A stretch of DNA of 64,000 bases. Origin: Actinomyces sp. 432. GTDB lineage: Bacteria > Actinomycetota > Actinomycetes > Actinomycetales > Actinomycetaceae. The notes beneath the pieces are model-generated. The model was not told the origin of the DNA, did no database searches, and worked only from the letters and a program-made list of their open reading frames with translations. Below are positions 36,634 through 45,620 of this stretch, one piece after another (position 1 is the stretch's first letter; the number at the start of each line of letters is the position of its first letter). The translations under genes were made by a program, and so were the position numbers. The stretch covers positions 1,612,001-1,676,000 of the forward strand of contig NZ_CP025249.1 in NCBI RefSeq assembly GCF_009930875.1, given 5' to 3'.

Positions 36634-38310
36634 TCAGTCGTCCAGGTAGTCGCGCAGCACCTGGGAGCGGCTGGGGTGGCGCAGCTTGCTCATGGTCTTG
36701 GACTCTATCTGGCGGATCCGCTCGCGAGTCACCCCGTAGACCTTGCCGATCTCGTCCAGGGTCTTGGGCTGGCCGTCGGTCAGGCCGAAGCGCATGGACA
36801 CCACGCCCGCCTCCCGCTCGGACAGAGTGTCCAGGACGGCGTGCAGCTGCTCCTGCAGCAGGGTGAAGCTGACGGCATCGGCCGGTACGACCGCCTCGGA
36901 GTCCTCGATCAGGTCACCGAACTCGCTGTCTCCGTCCTCGCCGAGCGGAGTGTGCAGGGAGATGGGCTCGCGCCCGTACTTCTGCACCTCTACGACCTTC
37001 TCCGGCGTCATGTCCAGCTCGACGGCCAGCTCCTCCGGGGTGGGCTCGCGGCCCAGGTCCTGCAGCATCTGCCGCTGCACACGGGCAAGCTTGTTGATGA
37101 CCTCGACCATGTGGACGGGGATGCGGATGGTGCGCGCCTGGTCCGCCATGGCGCGGGTGATGGCCTGGCGGATCCACCAGGTGGCGTAGGTGGAGAACTT
37201 GTAGCCCTTGGTGTAGTCGAACTTCTCCACCGCGCGGATCAGACCGAGGTTGCCCTCCTGGATGAGGTCCAGGAAGAGCATGCCGCGGCCGGTGTAGCGC
37301 TTGGCCAGGGAGACCACCAGGCGCAGGTTCGCCTCCAGCAGGTGGTTCTTGGCGCGCTGGCCGTCCTGAGCCACCCAGTGCAGCTCACGGCGGTACTTGG
37401 CGTCCAGGTCGTTGCCCTCGGTGGCCAGCAGGTGCTCGGCGTACAGGCCGGCCTCGATGCGCTTGGCCAGCTCAACCTCCTGCGCGGCATTGAGGAGGGC
37501 GACCTTGCCGATCTGCTTGAGGTAGTCCTTGACCGGGTCCGCAGTGGCGCCGGCGGTGACGACCTTCTGTGCGGGCTCGTCGCCCTCGTCTGAGTCCGAT
37601 ACCGTGAAGGAGCCGTCCTTGCTCTTCTCGCCCTTGGACTTCTTGGTCTTCTTGCCCGCCGCCTTCTCGGCCTCTTCACGGCGCATGCGCTCCAGCTCAC
37701 CGGTCAGTGCCGCGATTGAGGGGCTCATCTTGATGCCCTTGATGACCCAGCCGCGGAAGATGTACCCGTTCTTGGTCAGGAACTCACGTGCGACAACGGG
37801 CTCCTCCTCGCCGGGGACAATGAAACGCGGCACGGGCCCATGCCCGTAGGGGGCCAGGGTGATCGGCTCCTCCAGGGTGCCGTCGCCGGAGATCTCCAGC
37901 CCCTCAACCACGGTGCGGCTGCGCACGAACAGCGTGGCGCCGGGGGCCAGCTGTACGTCCTTCAGGGCTGCAGGTGTGTTGAAGGGGCGCCGCTTGGTCC
38001 CGTCGCCGTTCTCCTCCAGCGAGACATCCAGGTAGTAGTCGCGCAGCTCGGGGGCGGGGGCGGCGTCGTCCCCCTGAGTGTCGACGTCGTCCTCATCTAC
38101 GTCCTGTACGTCATCCGCGTCGGCGTAGTCGTCCTCGTCGTAGTCGGCCTCGTCGTCATCCTCGGCGTCGAGGTCGTCCTCTGCGTCCAGGTCGTCTTCC
38201 TCGTCGAGGTCGACGTCCTGGTTGCCGTCAAGGACCTCGTCGACGTCGTCAGCGAGTTCGACGCGCTCCCGCCTGGTTGTGGGAGTAGGAGCAACTGTGG
38301 AAGTAGCCAC
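36634..38310 (-). CDS. sigA: Primary RNA polymerase sigma factor with an unusual N-terminal insertion
   Basis: 558 residues from GTG 38310 (GAAAGG upstream). Residues 25-80 are strongly acidic (Asp/Glu). Region 1.2 begins near 258 ([16 protein letters not shown]), region 2 at 320-395 ([45 protein letters not shown]), region 3 at 396-470 and region 4 at 485-558 ([14 protein letters not shown]), all canonical for the housekeeping sigma factor. Between the acidic part and region 1.2 lies a segment (about 91-200) with [49 protein letters not shown] and [13 protein letters not shown], unlike sigma factors and like the start of a parallel beta-helix. A Lys/Ser-rich linker (210-235) follows. Confidence 0.95.
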   Translation of the reverse strand: MATSTVAPTPTTRRERVELADDVDEVLDGNQDVDLDEEDDLDAEDDLDAEDDDEADYDEDDYADADDVQDVDEDDVDTQGDDAAPAPELRDYYLDVSLEENGDGTKRRPFNTPAALKDVQLAPGATLFVRSRTVVEGLEISGDGTLEEPITLAPYGHGPVPRFIVPGEEEPVVAREFLTKNGYIFRGWVIKGIKMSPSIAALTGELERMRREEAEKAAGKKTKKSKGEKSKDGSFTVSDSDEGDEPAQKVVTAGATADPVKDYLKQIGKVALLNAAQEVELAKRIEAGLYAEHLLATEGNDLDAKYRRELHWVAQDGQRAKNHLLEANLRLVVSLAKRYTGRGMLFLDLIQEGNLGLIRAVEKFDYTKGYKFSTYATWWIRQAITRAMADQARTIRIPVHMVEVINKLARVQRQMLQDLGREPTPEELAVELDMTPEKVVEVQKYGREPISLHTPLGEDGDSEFGDLIEDSEAVVPADAVSFTLLQEQLHAVLDTLSEREAGVVSMRFGLTDGQPKTLDEIGKVYGVTRERIRQIESKTMSKLRHPSRSQVLRDYLDD

Positions 38311-38640
38311 GGATTTCCTTTCACGGGCGGACGGTTGAGCCGGAGGGGCGCACAGAGCCCTGCGGAAGTCTACGCGAGGAATCCAAACGGTTCCGCAGGC
38401 GTGCGCGCCGCACCGCGGGAGGCTCGGACAGGACTCGGCATCCGCCACCGGCAGAAGGGACAACGATGCAGACGGCGCGTCTTATTCCCGCGGCACGTCT
38501 CCGGCTTGCCGCCAGAGGCACCCGGCAGCCCGCCGAGCGGCACTCGCGCACGGCCCGCGCACCACACGCCCGGCTCCCGTGCCCGCCACAAGCGCAGCAC
38601 CGTTCCCCGCGGGCCGGACTCAATCATCTAGCCTGGGGGC
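38311..38640. other. Divergent intergenic region sigA / polyprenyl synthase
   Basis: 330 bp carrying the sigA leader (minus) and the promoter of the polyprenyl synthase gene (plus). Short open frames here have no homology that can be recognised and no ribosome-binding sites; nothing further is seen. Confidence 0.6.
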
Positions 38641-39858
38641 ATGACCGACGTTGATGCATTGCTGCCACTGGTACGCAGCGCCGTCGATGCGCGCCTCGAG
38701 CACGTTCTGGGCGAGCTGCGCGCCCGGTGGCACGATCCTTCCGGTGCCGCGGACGACCTATTCGACGCCGCCGCCACCGCGGTGTCCGGCGGCAAGCGCA
38801 TGCGTGCGGTCCTGGGCGCCGTGGGCCTGGCGCTGCTGACTCAGGACGGCGCCGCTTCCGGCGACCGCGGCCGGGGCGGGTGCCGTAGCGGCAATCGCGA
38901 CGAGAGCCGCCCCGAGCCACCCAGGCGTGAGGACGTGCTCACCGGCTCTACCGCCGCCTATTTGGGCGCCGCGCTGGAGCTCTATCAGGCCAGCGCACTT
39001 GTTCACGACGATGTGATCGACGCCGCAGACACCCGCCGTGGTCTGCCCTCCGCACACCGCCGGTTTGCGGCCCGCCACCTTGAGAACGGTTGGCGCGGCG
39101 CGGCGGAAAACTATGGCGTGAGCGCCGCGATCCTCCTGGGCGACCTGCTCATGTCGGCCGCCGCGTCAGAAATGGGAGCGGCGGCCGCCGCCTGTGGCCC
39201 CTGCGCCGGCAGAGCCGGCCGGGACGCCTTCGACGCCATGACCACGGAAGTCGCCGTGGGCCAGTTCCTGGACGTGCACCACGAGGTACTTCCCCTGCCT
39301 GCCCCCACCGCGCAACCGGTGCAGGCGGGTGCCGCCATGCACCGGGCCGCGCTCGCGGTTGTGCGGCACAAGTCCGCGCGCTATTCAGTGATGTACCCGC
39401 TGCTAGTCGGGGCGCTGCTGGCCGGCGTGGATCCGCACAGTGAGCTGTTCAGGGTGCTGGAGGTGTTCGGGGAGGAGATCGGAATCGCCTTCCAACTGCG
39501 TGACGACGTCCTCGGCGTCTTCGGCGATCCGTCCCTCACCGGTAAGCCGGCGGGCGATGACCTGCGCGAGGGCAAGCGCACAGTACTGCTGGCCCTGACC
39601 TGGCAGCGGTGCAGTGACGCCGACCGCGCCCTGCTGACCCGGGTGCTGTCACGGGGCCATGCCGCCGCGGATGAGGACATCGCAGCGGCCACTGAGGTTA
39701 TCCGTGACTGCGGCGCCCTGACGGCGCACGAGGAGGAGATCGCGAGCCACACCGCCGCCGGCCTGGGCGCCCTGGCGGCTTCGCCCGCCACACTGAATGA
39801 CGTCGCGCGGCAGTCACTGACCGCCCTGGCGGAGGTTCTGACCTCCCGCCGCAGCTAG
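38641..39858 (+). CDS. Polyprenyl (geranylgeranyl-type) diphosphate synthase
   Basis: 405 residues of the trans-isoprenyl diphosphate synthase family, extending allylic diphosphates with IPP for quinone or carotenoid side chains. The first aspartate-rich motif is DDVID at 123-127, the second FQLRDDVLGVFGD. GGKRMRAVL (50-58) is the IPP-binding start. A hydrophilic, Arg/Gly-rich insertion (about 69-103) separates helix B and the chain-length region and is not part of the family. Chain length cannot be told from motifs alone. Codirectional with the kinase gene downstream. Confidence 0.88.
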   Translation: MTDVDALLPLVRSAVDARLEHVLGELRARWHDPSGAADDLFDAAATAVSGGKRMRAVLGAVGLALLTQDGAASGDRGRGGCRSGNRDESRPEPPRREDVLTGSTAAYLGAALELYQASALVHDDVIDAADTRRGLPSAHRRFAARHLENGWRGAAENYGVSAAILLGDLLMSAAASEMGAAAAACGPCAGRAGRDAFDAMTTEVAVGQFLDVHHEVLPLPAPTAQPVQAGAAMHRAALAVVRHKSARYSVMYPLLVGALLAGVDPHSELFRVLEVFGEEIGIAFQLRDDVLGVFGDPSLTGKPAGDDLREGKRTVLLALTWQRCSDADRALLTRVLSRGHAAADEDIAAATEVIRDCGALTAHEEEIASHTAAGLGALAASPATLNDVARQSLTALAEVLTSRRS

Positions 39859-39958
39859 CGCCCAATCCGCGTCCCAAGCGGTTCCAGTGTCTTATTGAGC
39901 ACGTACCGCCGAGCGGCGTAATGCACCGGGTGCCCGTGAGGCCCGTACACTCGGCCCC

Positions 39959-42010
39959 GTGAGCAAGGATCCTCTCATCGGCCGTCTGGTCGACGCTCGT
40001 TATGAGATCGTCGACCGGGTGGCCCGTGGGGGCATGGCCACCGTCTACCGGGCGCAGGACCGCCGCCTGGATCGTCTGGTAGCGCTGAAGCTCATGCACC
40101 CGCACCTGGCCGACTCCCCCGACTTCGTGGCCCGGTTCCGGCGCGAGGCCAGAGCGGCAGCCCGACTGTCCAACCCCGGGGTGGTGGCGGTATACGACCA
40201 GGGCAGCCTAGACGGCGTCGCCTACCTGGTGATGGAGCTCGTGGAGGGCCCCAATCTGCGTGACCTCATCGCGGCAGGTCCCCTGACTGTAAGGGAGGCG
40301 CTCGGGCTGACGGCCCAGGTGCTCCGGCCCCTGGGGGCCGCTCACCGCGCCGGCTTGGTGCACCGGGACGTCAAGCCGGAGAACGTGCTGCTGCCCGCCG
40401 ACGGGTCGGTAGCCAAGGTCGCCGACTTCGGCCTTGCTCGCGCCGTCACGGAGGTCACCCAGACCACCACCGGGAACGTCCTGGGCACGGTCGCCTACCT
40501 CGCGCCGGAGCTGATTACCACCGGTTCCTCAGCCCCTTGCGCAGACGTCTTCTCCGTGGGCGTGATCCTGTACGAGCTACTCACCGGCGCCCAGCCCTTC
40601 ACTGCGGAGACTCCCATCCAGATCGCCTTCCGCAACGTTCATGAGGACGTGCCCGCGCCGTCGGAGCGCCTGCCCGACCTGGCGCAGAGCGTTGACGCCC
40701 TGGTAGCACAGATGACCCGCCGGGCGCCAGAGGAGCGGCTGGCCGACGCCGACGCGGCACTGAGCCGACTGCGGCAGGTCGTCTCCGCCCTGTCCGACGC
40801 GGAGCTGGCGGTCAAACGCGGTGGGGCCACCGGTTCGGTGCGTACCCAGGAGGTGCTGGCGGCCAATGCCGAGGCCGCCCACACCGCGATGCTGGCGGCC
40901 GACGGCGACGCGAGCGAGCCTGACGACGCCCAGGTCCCCGCGGACGCGGCCACCCCGGGCGCCGGCCTGCGCACGGTGTCCCTGCCCATCGGCTCCATAG
41001 CCCCGGACGAGGACTCCGAGTCCCGCGACGGCACCACCCGTGCGCTGGACCGCCGCCAGGCGGTGCGGGCCGGGTCGCAGGAGGAGACCGCGAGGGTAGC
41101 CCGGCATTCCGCACGCCGCCCGCGTCGGCGCGCACTGGTTGCCGCCGGGTTGGTGCTGCTGACCGCCGGAGGCGCAGGCGCCTGGTACTTCGGTGCCGGT
41201 CCGGGGCGTACGGTCCCGGTGCCGCAGATCGCCGGGATGACCGCTGCTGAGGCGCAGGCGCTAGTCGAGTCGGCGGGACTGGTCTGGGGCGCCCCCACTC
41301 GCGCCTATTCCGACACAGTGCCCGCGGACTCGGTGATCTCCTCCTCCCCCGAGGCCGCGACCCGCATGCACCCCGGAGAGGCAGTCACCCCGGTGATTTC
41401 CCGTGGCATTGAGCAGAAGACCGTTCCCGACGTCGTCGGTTCCAGCCAGGACGACGCCACCACCGCGATCACGGACGCAGGGCTGTCGCTCGGCGCCGTC
41501 ACCAAGACCTATTCAGACTCGGTCGCATCCGGCATGGTCATCTCCTCCGAACCGGTTGCGGGCACAACCGTGAACCACTCCTCGGCGGTCGCGATCGTGG
41601 TGTCGCTGGGACGCCAGCCCGCCGTCGTCCCGGATGTCACCGGCATGAGCGTTGACGACGCCACCACTACGCTGCAAGCGGCCGGGCTCACGCTCGGTAC
41701 GCAGTCGGAGGCGTTCTCCGACGACGTCGCCTCAGGGCTGGTCATTTCCTCCAGCCCTGCATCCGGCGCGGAGGGCTACTACCACGGTGACGCGGTGGAC
41801 GTGACGGTATCCAAGGGCCCGGAGATGGTGAACGTGCCGGACGTCGCCGGCATGAGCGAGCAGGAGGCCACGGCGGCGCTCCAGGAAGTCGGCCTGGAGG
41901 TGGAGGTGTCCCGGGTCCTGGGTGGCCTGTTCGGCACGGCGCACTCCACCGATCCGGCTGCGGGTGAAAGCGTGCGGAAGGGCTCGAAAGTAACCTTGAA
42001 CGTGGTCTGA
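39959..42010 (+). CDS. PASTA-domain Ser/Thr protein kinase (PknB/Stk-like)
   Basis: 683-residue membrane kinase sensing peptidoglycan or lipid II. The kinase domain is 13-275: glycine loop ARGGMATVY, Lys44, Glu63, HRDVKPEN with Asp137, DFG at 156-158. A Thr-rich activation loop (TEVTQTTTGNVLGT) offers autophosphorylation sites. A juxtamembrane linker leads to one membrane segment (391-412), then four PASTA repeats outside the cell (about 419, 486, 553 and 620 on), each with a V-P-x-(I/V)-x-G-M/S start. GTG start. Cognate phosphatase and cell-division genes are not adjacent. Confidence 0.95.
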   Translation: MSKDPLIGRLVDARYEIVDRVARGGMATVYRAQDRRLDRLVALKLMHPHLADSPDFVARFRREARAAARLSNPGVVAVYDQGSLDGVAYLVMELVEGPNLRDLIAAGPLTVREALGLTAQVLRPLGAAHRAGLVHRDVKPENVLLPADGSVAKVADFGLARAVTEVTQTTTGNVLGTVAYLAPELITTGSSAPCADVFSVGVILYELLTGAQPFTAETPIQIAFRNVHEDVPAPSERLPDLAQSVDALVAQMTRRAPEERLADADAALSRLRQVVSALSDAELAVKRGGATGSVRTQEVLAANAEAAHTAMLAADGDASEPDDAQVPADAATPGAGLRTVSLPIGSIAPDEDSESRDGTTRALDRRQAVRAGSQEETARVARHSARRPRRRALVAAGLVLLTAGGAGAWYFGAGPGRTVPVPQIAGMTAAEAQALVESAGLVWGAPTRAYSDTVPADSVISSSPEAATRMHPGEAVTPVISRGIEQKTVPDVVGSSQDDATTAITDAGLSLGAVTKTYSDSVASGMVISSEPVAGTTVNHSSAVAIVVSLGRQPAVVPDVTGMSVDDATTTLQAAGLTLGTQSEAFSDDVASGLVISSSPASGAEGYYHGDAVDVTVSKGPEMVNVPDVAGMSEQEATAALQEVGLEVEVSRVLGGLFGTAHSTDPAAGESVRKGSKVTLNVV

Positions 42011-42043
42011 TCGGCGCTGAGCCGGAGCGGCGGCTCTGAGCCC

Positions 42044-42081
42044 CCGCCTGGCACAACCGAGGCGACCGCCTGGCACAACCG
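42044..42081. repeat. 22-bp direct repeat, two units
   Basis: CCGCCTGGCACAACCG occurs at 42044 and again at 42066, between the kinase stop and its terminator. Confidence 0.7.
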
Positions 42082-42083
42082 GG

Positions 42084-42122
42084 CGACGGCGCCCACGGGC
42101 CTGCCGCCCCTGAGCGCCGTCG
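42084..42122. terminator. Intrinsic terminator with T tail
   Basis: CGACGGCGC (42084-42092) pairs with GCGCCGTCG (42114-42122), followed by TTTT on the plus strand. It ends the kinase transcript; the convergent DAHP synthase gene stops 16 bp beyond. Confidence 0.8.
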
Positions 42123-42137
42123 TTTTAGCGGTTGGCG

Positions 42138-43481
42138 TCAGCCGCGCAGCATCTCCGCAACCTCGAAGGCCATCTCCAGTGACTGCTGGTGGTTCAGCCG
42201 CGGATCCACGAGGGTCTCGTAACGGCGCGCCAGCCCGGCCTCGTCGATGTGCTCCCCACCGCCGAGGACCTCGGTGACATCGTCCCCGGTGAGCTCCACG
42301 TGAATGCCCGCGGGCACGGTACCCAGGGCCCGGTGCACCTCGAAGAAGCCACGGACCTCATCCATGATCGTGTCGAAGCGACGGGTCTTGTAGCCGTTTT
42401 CCGAGGTGATGGTGTTGCCGTGCATGGGGTCGGTGATCCAGGTGACCGGTCGGCCATCGGCGCGGACGATCTCCACCAGCTCCGGCAGTACATCCCGGAT
42501 GCGGTCAGCACCCATGCGCGTGATCAGGCTGAGCCGACCGGGGTCGCCTTCAGGGTTGAGGTGGTCGATCAGGGACAGCAGCTCCTCGCGGGTGGTCGTC
42601 GGGCCGATTTTCACACCCACCGGGTTGTGCACGCCCGCCAGCAGGGCCACATGGGCGTCGTCGGCGCCACGGGTGCGCTCCCCCACCCACAGGAAGTGGG
42701 CGGAGGTGTCGTAAAGGCGTCCGCTGCGGGAGTCCTCACGCGTCATGGCGTCCTCGTACTCCAGCAGGAGGGCCTCGTGGGCGGCGTAGAAGTCGACCTG
42801 GCGCAAGGCCTCGAAGTCCACGCCGGCGGCCTCCATGAAGCGCATCGCCCGGTCGATCTCCCCGGCGAAGGACTCAAAGCGCTTGTAGGCGGGATTCGCG
42901 GTGAAACCCCGGTTCCAGGAGTGGACCTCCCGCAGGTCCGCGTAGCCTCCCATGGTGAAGGAGCGAATTAGGTTCAGGGTGGTGCCGGCGCGCAGGTAGG
43001 CGTCAACCATCCGCTGCGGGTTGGGGATGCGGGCCTCGGCGGTAAAGGCGTGGTCATTGACCGAGTCACCGCGGTAGGAGGGCAGAGTGACGCCGTTACG
43101 GGTCTCGGTGTCCGAGCTGCGCGGCTTGGCGTACTGGCCCGCCATGCGCCCGATCTTGACCACCGGGGTGGAGGCTCCGTAGGTGAGCACCGCGGCCATT
43201 TGCAGGATGGTCTGCAGCTTCAGGCGGATGTTGATGGCGGTGTTGTCATGGAATGACTCGGCGCAGTCTCCCCCCATGAGCACGAATGCCCGGCCCTGCG
43301 ATGCCGATACCATCTTCTCGCGCAGCGAGTCCACCTCACCGGCGAATACCAGCGGGGGCCGGGTGCGCAGGTCCGCCGCAGCGTCGGCGAGCGCCTGCGG
43401 GTCCGGGTAATGGGGCTGCTGGGCGGCGTGGTGCTGACGCCAGCCGGCTGCCTCGCCGGGAACCTGGAGCTCGTTCATCAT
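42138..43481 (-). CDS. 3-Deoxy-7-phosphoheptulonate synthase, class II
   Basis: About 447 residues. It catalyses the first shikimate step, joining PEP and erythrose-4-phosphate. Class II (plant/AroH-actinobacterial) motifs: GRAFVLMGGDCAESF, KIGRMAGQYAKPRS, RGDSVNDHAFT, HEALLLEYEDAMTR, GVKIGPTT, RMGADRIRDVLP, ITDPMHGNT and HVELTGDDVTEVLGG. Start chosen at the double Met (43481); the frame extends 16 codons further. No ribosome-binding site is obvious. Family certain; no regulatory domain beyond the usual N-terminal extension. Confidence 0.94.
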   Translation of the reverse strand: MMNELQVPGEAAGWRQHHAAQQPHYPDPQALADAAADLRTRPPLVFAGEVDSLREKMVSASQGRAFVLMGGDCAESFHDNTAINIRLKLQTILQMAAVLTYGASTPVVKIGRMAGQYAKPRSSDTETRNGVTLPSYRGDSVNDHAFTAEARIPNPQRMVDAYLRAGTTLNLIRSFTMGGYADLREVHSWNRGFTANPAYKRFESFAGEIDRAMRFMEAAGVDFEALRQVDFYAAHEALLLEYEDAMTREDSRSGRLYDTSAHFLWVGERTRGADDAHVALLAGVHNPVGVKIGPTTTREELLSLIDHLNPEGDPGRLSLITRMGADRIRDVLPELVEIVRADGRPVTWITDPMHGNTITSENGYKTRRFDTIMDEVRGFFEVHRALGTVPAGIHVELTGDDVTEVLGGGEHIDEAGLARRYETLVDPRLNHQQSLEMAFEVAEMLRG

Positions 43482-43630
43482 GGCGCCAGCATAGGCGAGC
43501 GCCGCGTCTGGCTGGGCGTCTCGCCACAAGGTGGGATATAAGGCACGTCCTCGGTCCCGCCCGGGCCCGCTCCGTGACGGCGCGAAAGTGCCGGTTCAAA
43601 ACGGTTCGACCGGCTGGTTGGAGGTGGGAC

Positions 43631-43670
43631 CGGGCCGGTCGGCCACGGCGATCCGTGTCCGACCGGCCCG
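43631..43670 (-). terminator. Hairpin terminator after the phosphofructokinase gene
   Basis: CGGGCCGGTCGG (43631-43642) pairs over 12 bp with CCGACCGGCCCG (43659-43670), about 40 bp past the stop codon on the minus strand. Confidence 0.75.
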
Positions 43671-43708
43671 TCCATAGGTAGCCCACGCCTGGCGGCGGGG
43701 GCGGCGGC

Positions 43709-44941
43709 TCACGCCTCGCCGTCGGCGGGGGCGGCGGGCTCGAGCGCCTGGCCGAGCTCGGCCATCAGGTCCACGAACCACTGCTGCGTGATGTCGAAGG
43801 GCTTGCCGCCGGCGATGCGGTCGAAGGCGATGGCACCGAGCTGGTCGCCGTTCTCCTCGTCCTGGCCGATGACGCCGGGCTCGCCCCGCAGGGCGCAGTC
43901 GACGGCAAGGTCACACATCTGCTTGATCAGGGCCAGGTCCTCCTCGTTGGCGGCGGAGGCGCGCGAGTAGTAGCCGGACTTCTGCACCATTACCTTCTCG
44001 GCACCGATCTTCTCGGCGAACTGGCGGGCGAACCACTGGCCGGGGTTAATGGTGTCGAGCTTGACGTGGCCGAAGGGGTCGCGCTGGACCTCCTCGCCCC
44101 TGGCCTCCATCTCCGCGATGATCTCGGGAACGCCGGCGCCCTCGGACAGGAAGATGTTCACGTTGCCCTGCTCGTCCATGATGGCCTTGAGGCGCTCGGC
44201 CTCGGCGGCAATGTCCAGCTTGGCCTCCGGCACGAACACGGCGTGCACGTCCCAGCGCTCCTGGGTCAGTCCCAGGGAGGGCGCCCACTGACGGTCCTTG
44301 AGCAGCTCGTGGTAGCGGCGGGCCGTCTCGGCGGTGAGGTAGCCGCAGTTGCGGCCCATGCACTCGTGCACGATCAGCATGCGCGGGTTGGAGCGGTGCT
44401 CGCCGATCACGTTGAGGGCGAAGCCGGCGCCCTGCTCGGCCGCGGTCCAGGCGCCCAGCGACTGGCGGATCGGGACGACGTCATTGTCGATGGTCTTGGG
44501 CAGGCCGACGACGGTGAGGTCGTAGTCGTGCTCGTGCAGGTATGCGGCCAGGTCCGCGGCGGTGGTGTTGGTGTCGTCGCCGCCAATGGTGTGCAGCACG
44601 TCGACGCCGTCCTCACGCAGCCGCTCGGCGGCGAAGGCGAGCGGGTCCACGCCCTCCTTGACCAGGCCGCGCTCGACGAGGTTCTTGGCGTTGGTGAGCT
44701 TCACGCGGGAGTTGCCGATCGGGGAGCCGCCGTACTGGCGCAGCACGCCGGCGTTCTTGCGGCCCTCGTCGTCGATGACGACGTAGTTACCGGTGAGCAG
44801 GCCGTGGTATCCGTACTGGTAGGCGATGATCTCGACGTCGGGGGCGACCTCGGTGTAGCGCTCGATGAGGTCGCCGACGGCGGCGGACAGACAGGGGGCG
44901 AAGCCGCCCGCGGTGAGGAGGGCGACGCGACGGATCGACAT
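43709..44941 (-). CDS. Pyrophosphate-dependent 6-phosphofructokinase
   Basis: 410 residues of the PFK family. GGDDTNTTA (120-128) carries the second aspartate (Asp123) that blocks ATP in PPi-dependent enzymes, and PKTIDNDV (148-155) has the matching Lys149; both favour PPi as phosphoryl donor. MGRNCGYLTAETA is the sugar-phosphate loop. The enzyme would be reversible and could replace both PFK and fructose bisphosphatase. ATG 44941 has GAAAGG upstream; the open frame runs on to 45142 without support. Donor specificity is inferred from motifs. Confidence 0.9.
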   Translation of the reverse strand: MSIRRVALLTAGGFAPCLSAAVGDLIERYTEVAPDVEIIAYQYGYHGLLTGNYVVIDDEGRKNAGVLRQYGGSPIGNSRVKLTNAKNLVERGLVKEGVDPLAFAAERLREDGVDVLHTIGGDDTNTTAADLAAYLHEHDYDLTVVGLPKTIDNDVVPIRQSLGAWTAAEQGAGFALNVIGEHRSNPRMLIVHECMGRNCGYLTAETARRYHELLKDRQWAPSLGLTQERWDVHAVFVPEAKLDIAAEAERLKAIMDEQGNVNIFLSEGAGVPEIIAEMEARGEEVQRDPFGHVKLDTINPGQWFARQFAEKIGAEKVMVQKSGYYSRASAANEEDLALIKQMCDLAVDCALRGEPGVIGQDEENGDQLGAIAFDRIAGGKPFDITQQWFVDLMAELGQALEPAAPADGEA

Positions 44942-45036
44942 CGGAAACCTTTCGTCGGTGGTGGGGCTTATCGCGGCCATACTACCGGGACGCCGCCGCT
45001 GTGCGGCCAGATGCCTCACCCCAACCTCACCCCTCG

Positions 45037-45105
45037 CCGAGACCGGCACTCGTCGCGCACTGAGACCGGCACCAGTGACGCGCCGAGAGGCATCGATGCA
45101 GGCCG
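45037..45105. repeat. 23-bp intergenic repeat, three units (second locus)
   Basis: Units begin at 45037, 45060 and 45083, an exact 23-bp period: CCGAGACCGGCAC, CTGAGACCGGCAC and CCGAGAGGCATC, then diverge. The layout and the preceding CCTCGCCGAG match the locus at 3156. It lies between the divergent phosphofructokinase and MntA-like genes. Confidence 0.65.
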
Positions 45106-45158
45106 GGCTGCAGCATGGCGGACACACTCGGCGATCACACATGCGTTATCATGGGTGG

Positions 45159-45620
45159 GTGACACAGCGCACCGAACGTGAGTGGATCCGTTTCCGTCGG
45201 CACGCGGCGGGGCTGAGCCAACGTGAACTCGCGGATCGCACCGGTGTCAGCCAACCACTCATTGCAGCCATTGAGTCCGGCGCGCGTCGCGCATCCCGGA
45301 GCACGCTGCAGCGGCTGACACAGGCATTGCAGGTGCGTCCTTCAGATCTCCTGCACGCTGCACGCCAGGACGTCATCGAGTTGGCCGCTGCACATGGATG
45401 CCAAGTCATCGGAGTCTTCGGCTCCGTTGCCAGCGGCACGGATCGCCAGGACTCTGACATCGATCTGATAGTCCGTTTCCCTGAACACGCGGACATCCTC
45501 GACCTGTTGGAGCTTGAGGAAGAGCTGTCGGATCTACTGACGGTGCCCGTCGACGTGATCTCGGCCAGCAGCGGCTCAGTCGCGATGTCCGGGACTTCCC
45601 TAGAACCGGTACGGATATGA
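45159..45620 (+). CDS. MntA-type nucleotidyltransferase antitoxin with fused XRE HTH
   Basis: 153 residues. An XRE/Cro HTH (about 8-50: FRRHAAGLSQRELADRTGVS, IAAIESGARRAS) is fused to a minimal nucleotidyltransferase with GVFGSVASGTDRQDSDIDLIV, the GS...DxD metal-binding motif. In the MntA/HepT system the nucleotidyltransferase AMPylates and so silences the HEPN toxin. Usual MntA proteins lack the HTH, so here autoregulation may be built in. A TATCAT -10 lies just before GTG 45159, fitting a leaderless start; ATG 45141 is also in frame. The stop overlaps the toxin start (ATGA). Confidence 0.85.
   Translation: MTQRTEREWIRFRRHAAGLSQRELADRTGVSQPLIAAIESGARRASRSTLQRLTQALQVRPSDLLHAARQDVIELAAAHGCQVIGVFGSVASGTDRQDSDIDLIVRFPEHADILDLLELEEELSDLLTVPVDVISASSGSVAMSGTSLEPVRI

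Noticed and set aside
44942..45142. Upstream extension of the phosphofructokinase frame by 67 codons.
   Set aside because: The extension is Cys/Arg-rich without family similarity, and ATG 44941 has a good ribosome-binding site.
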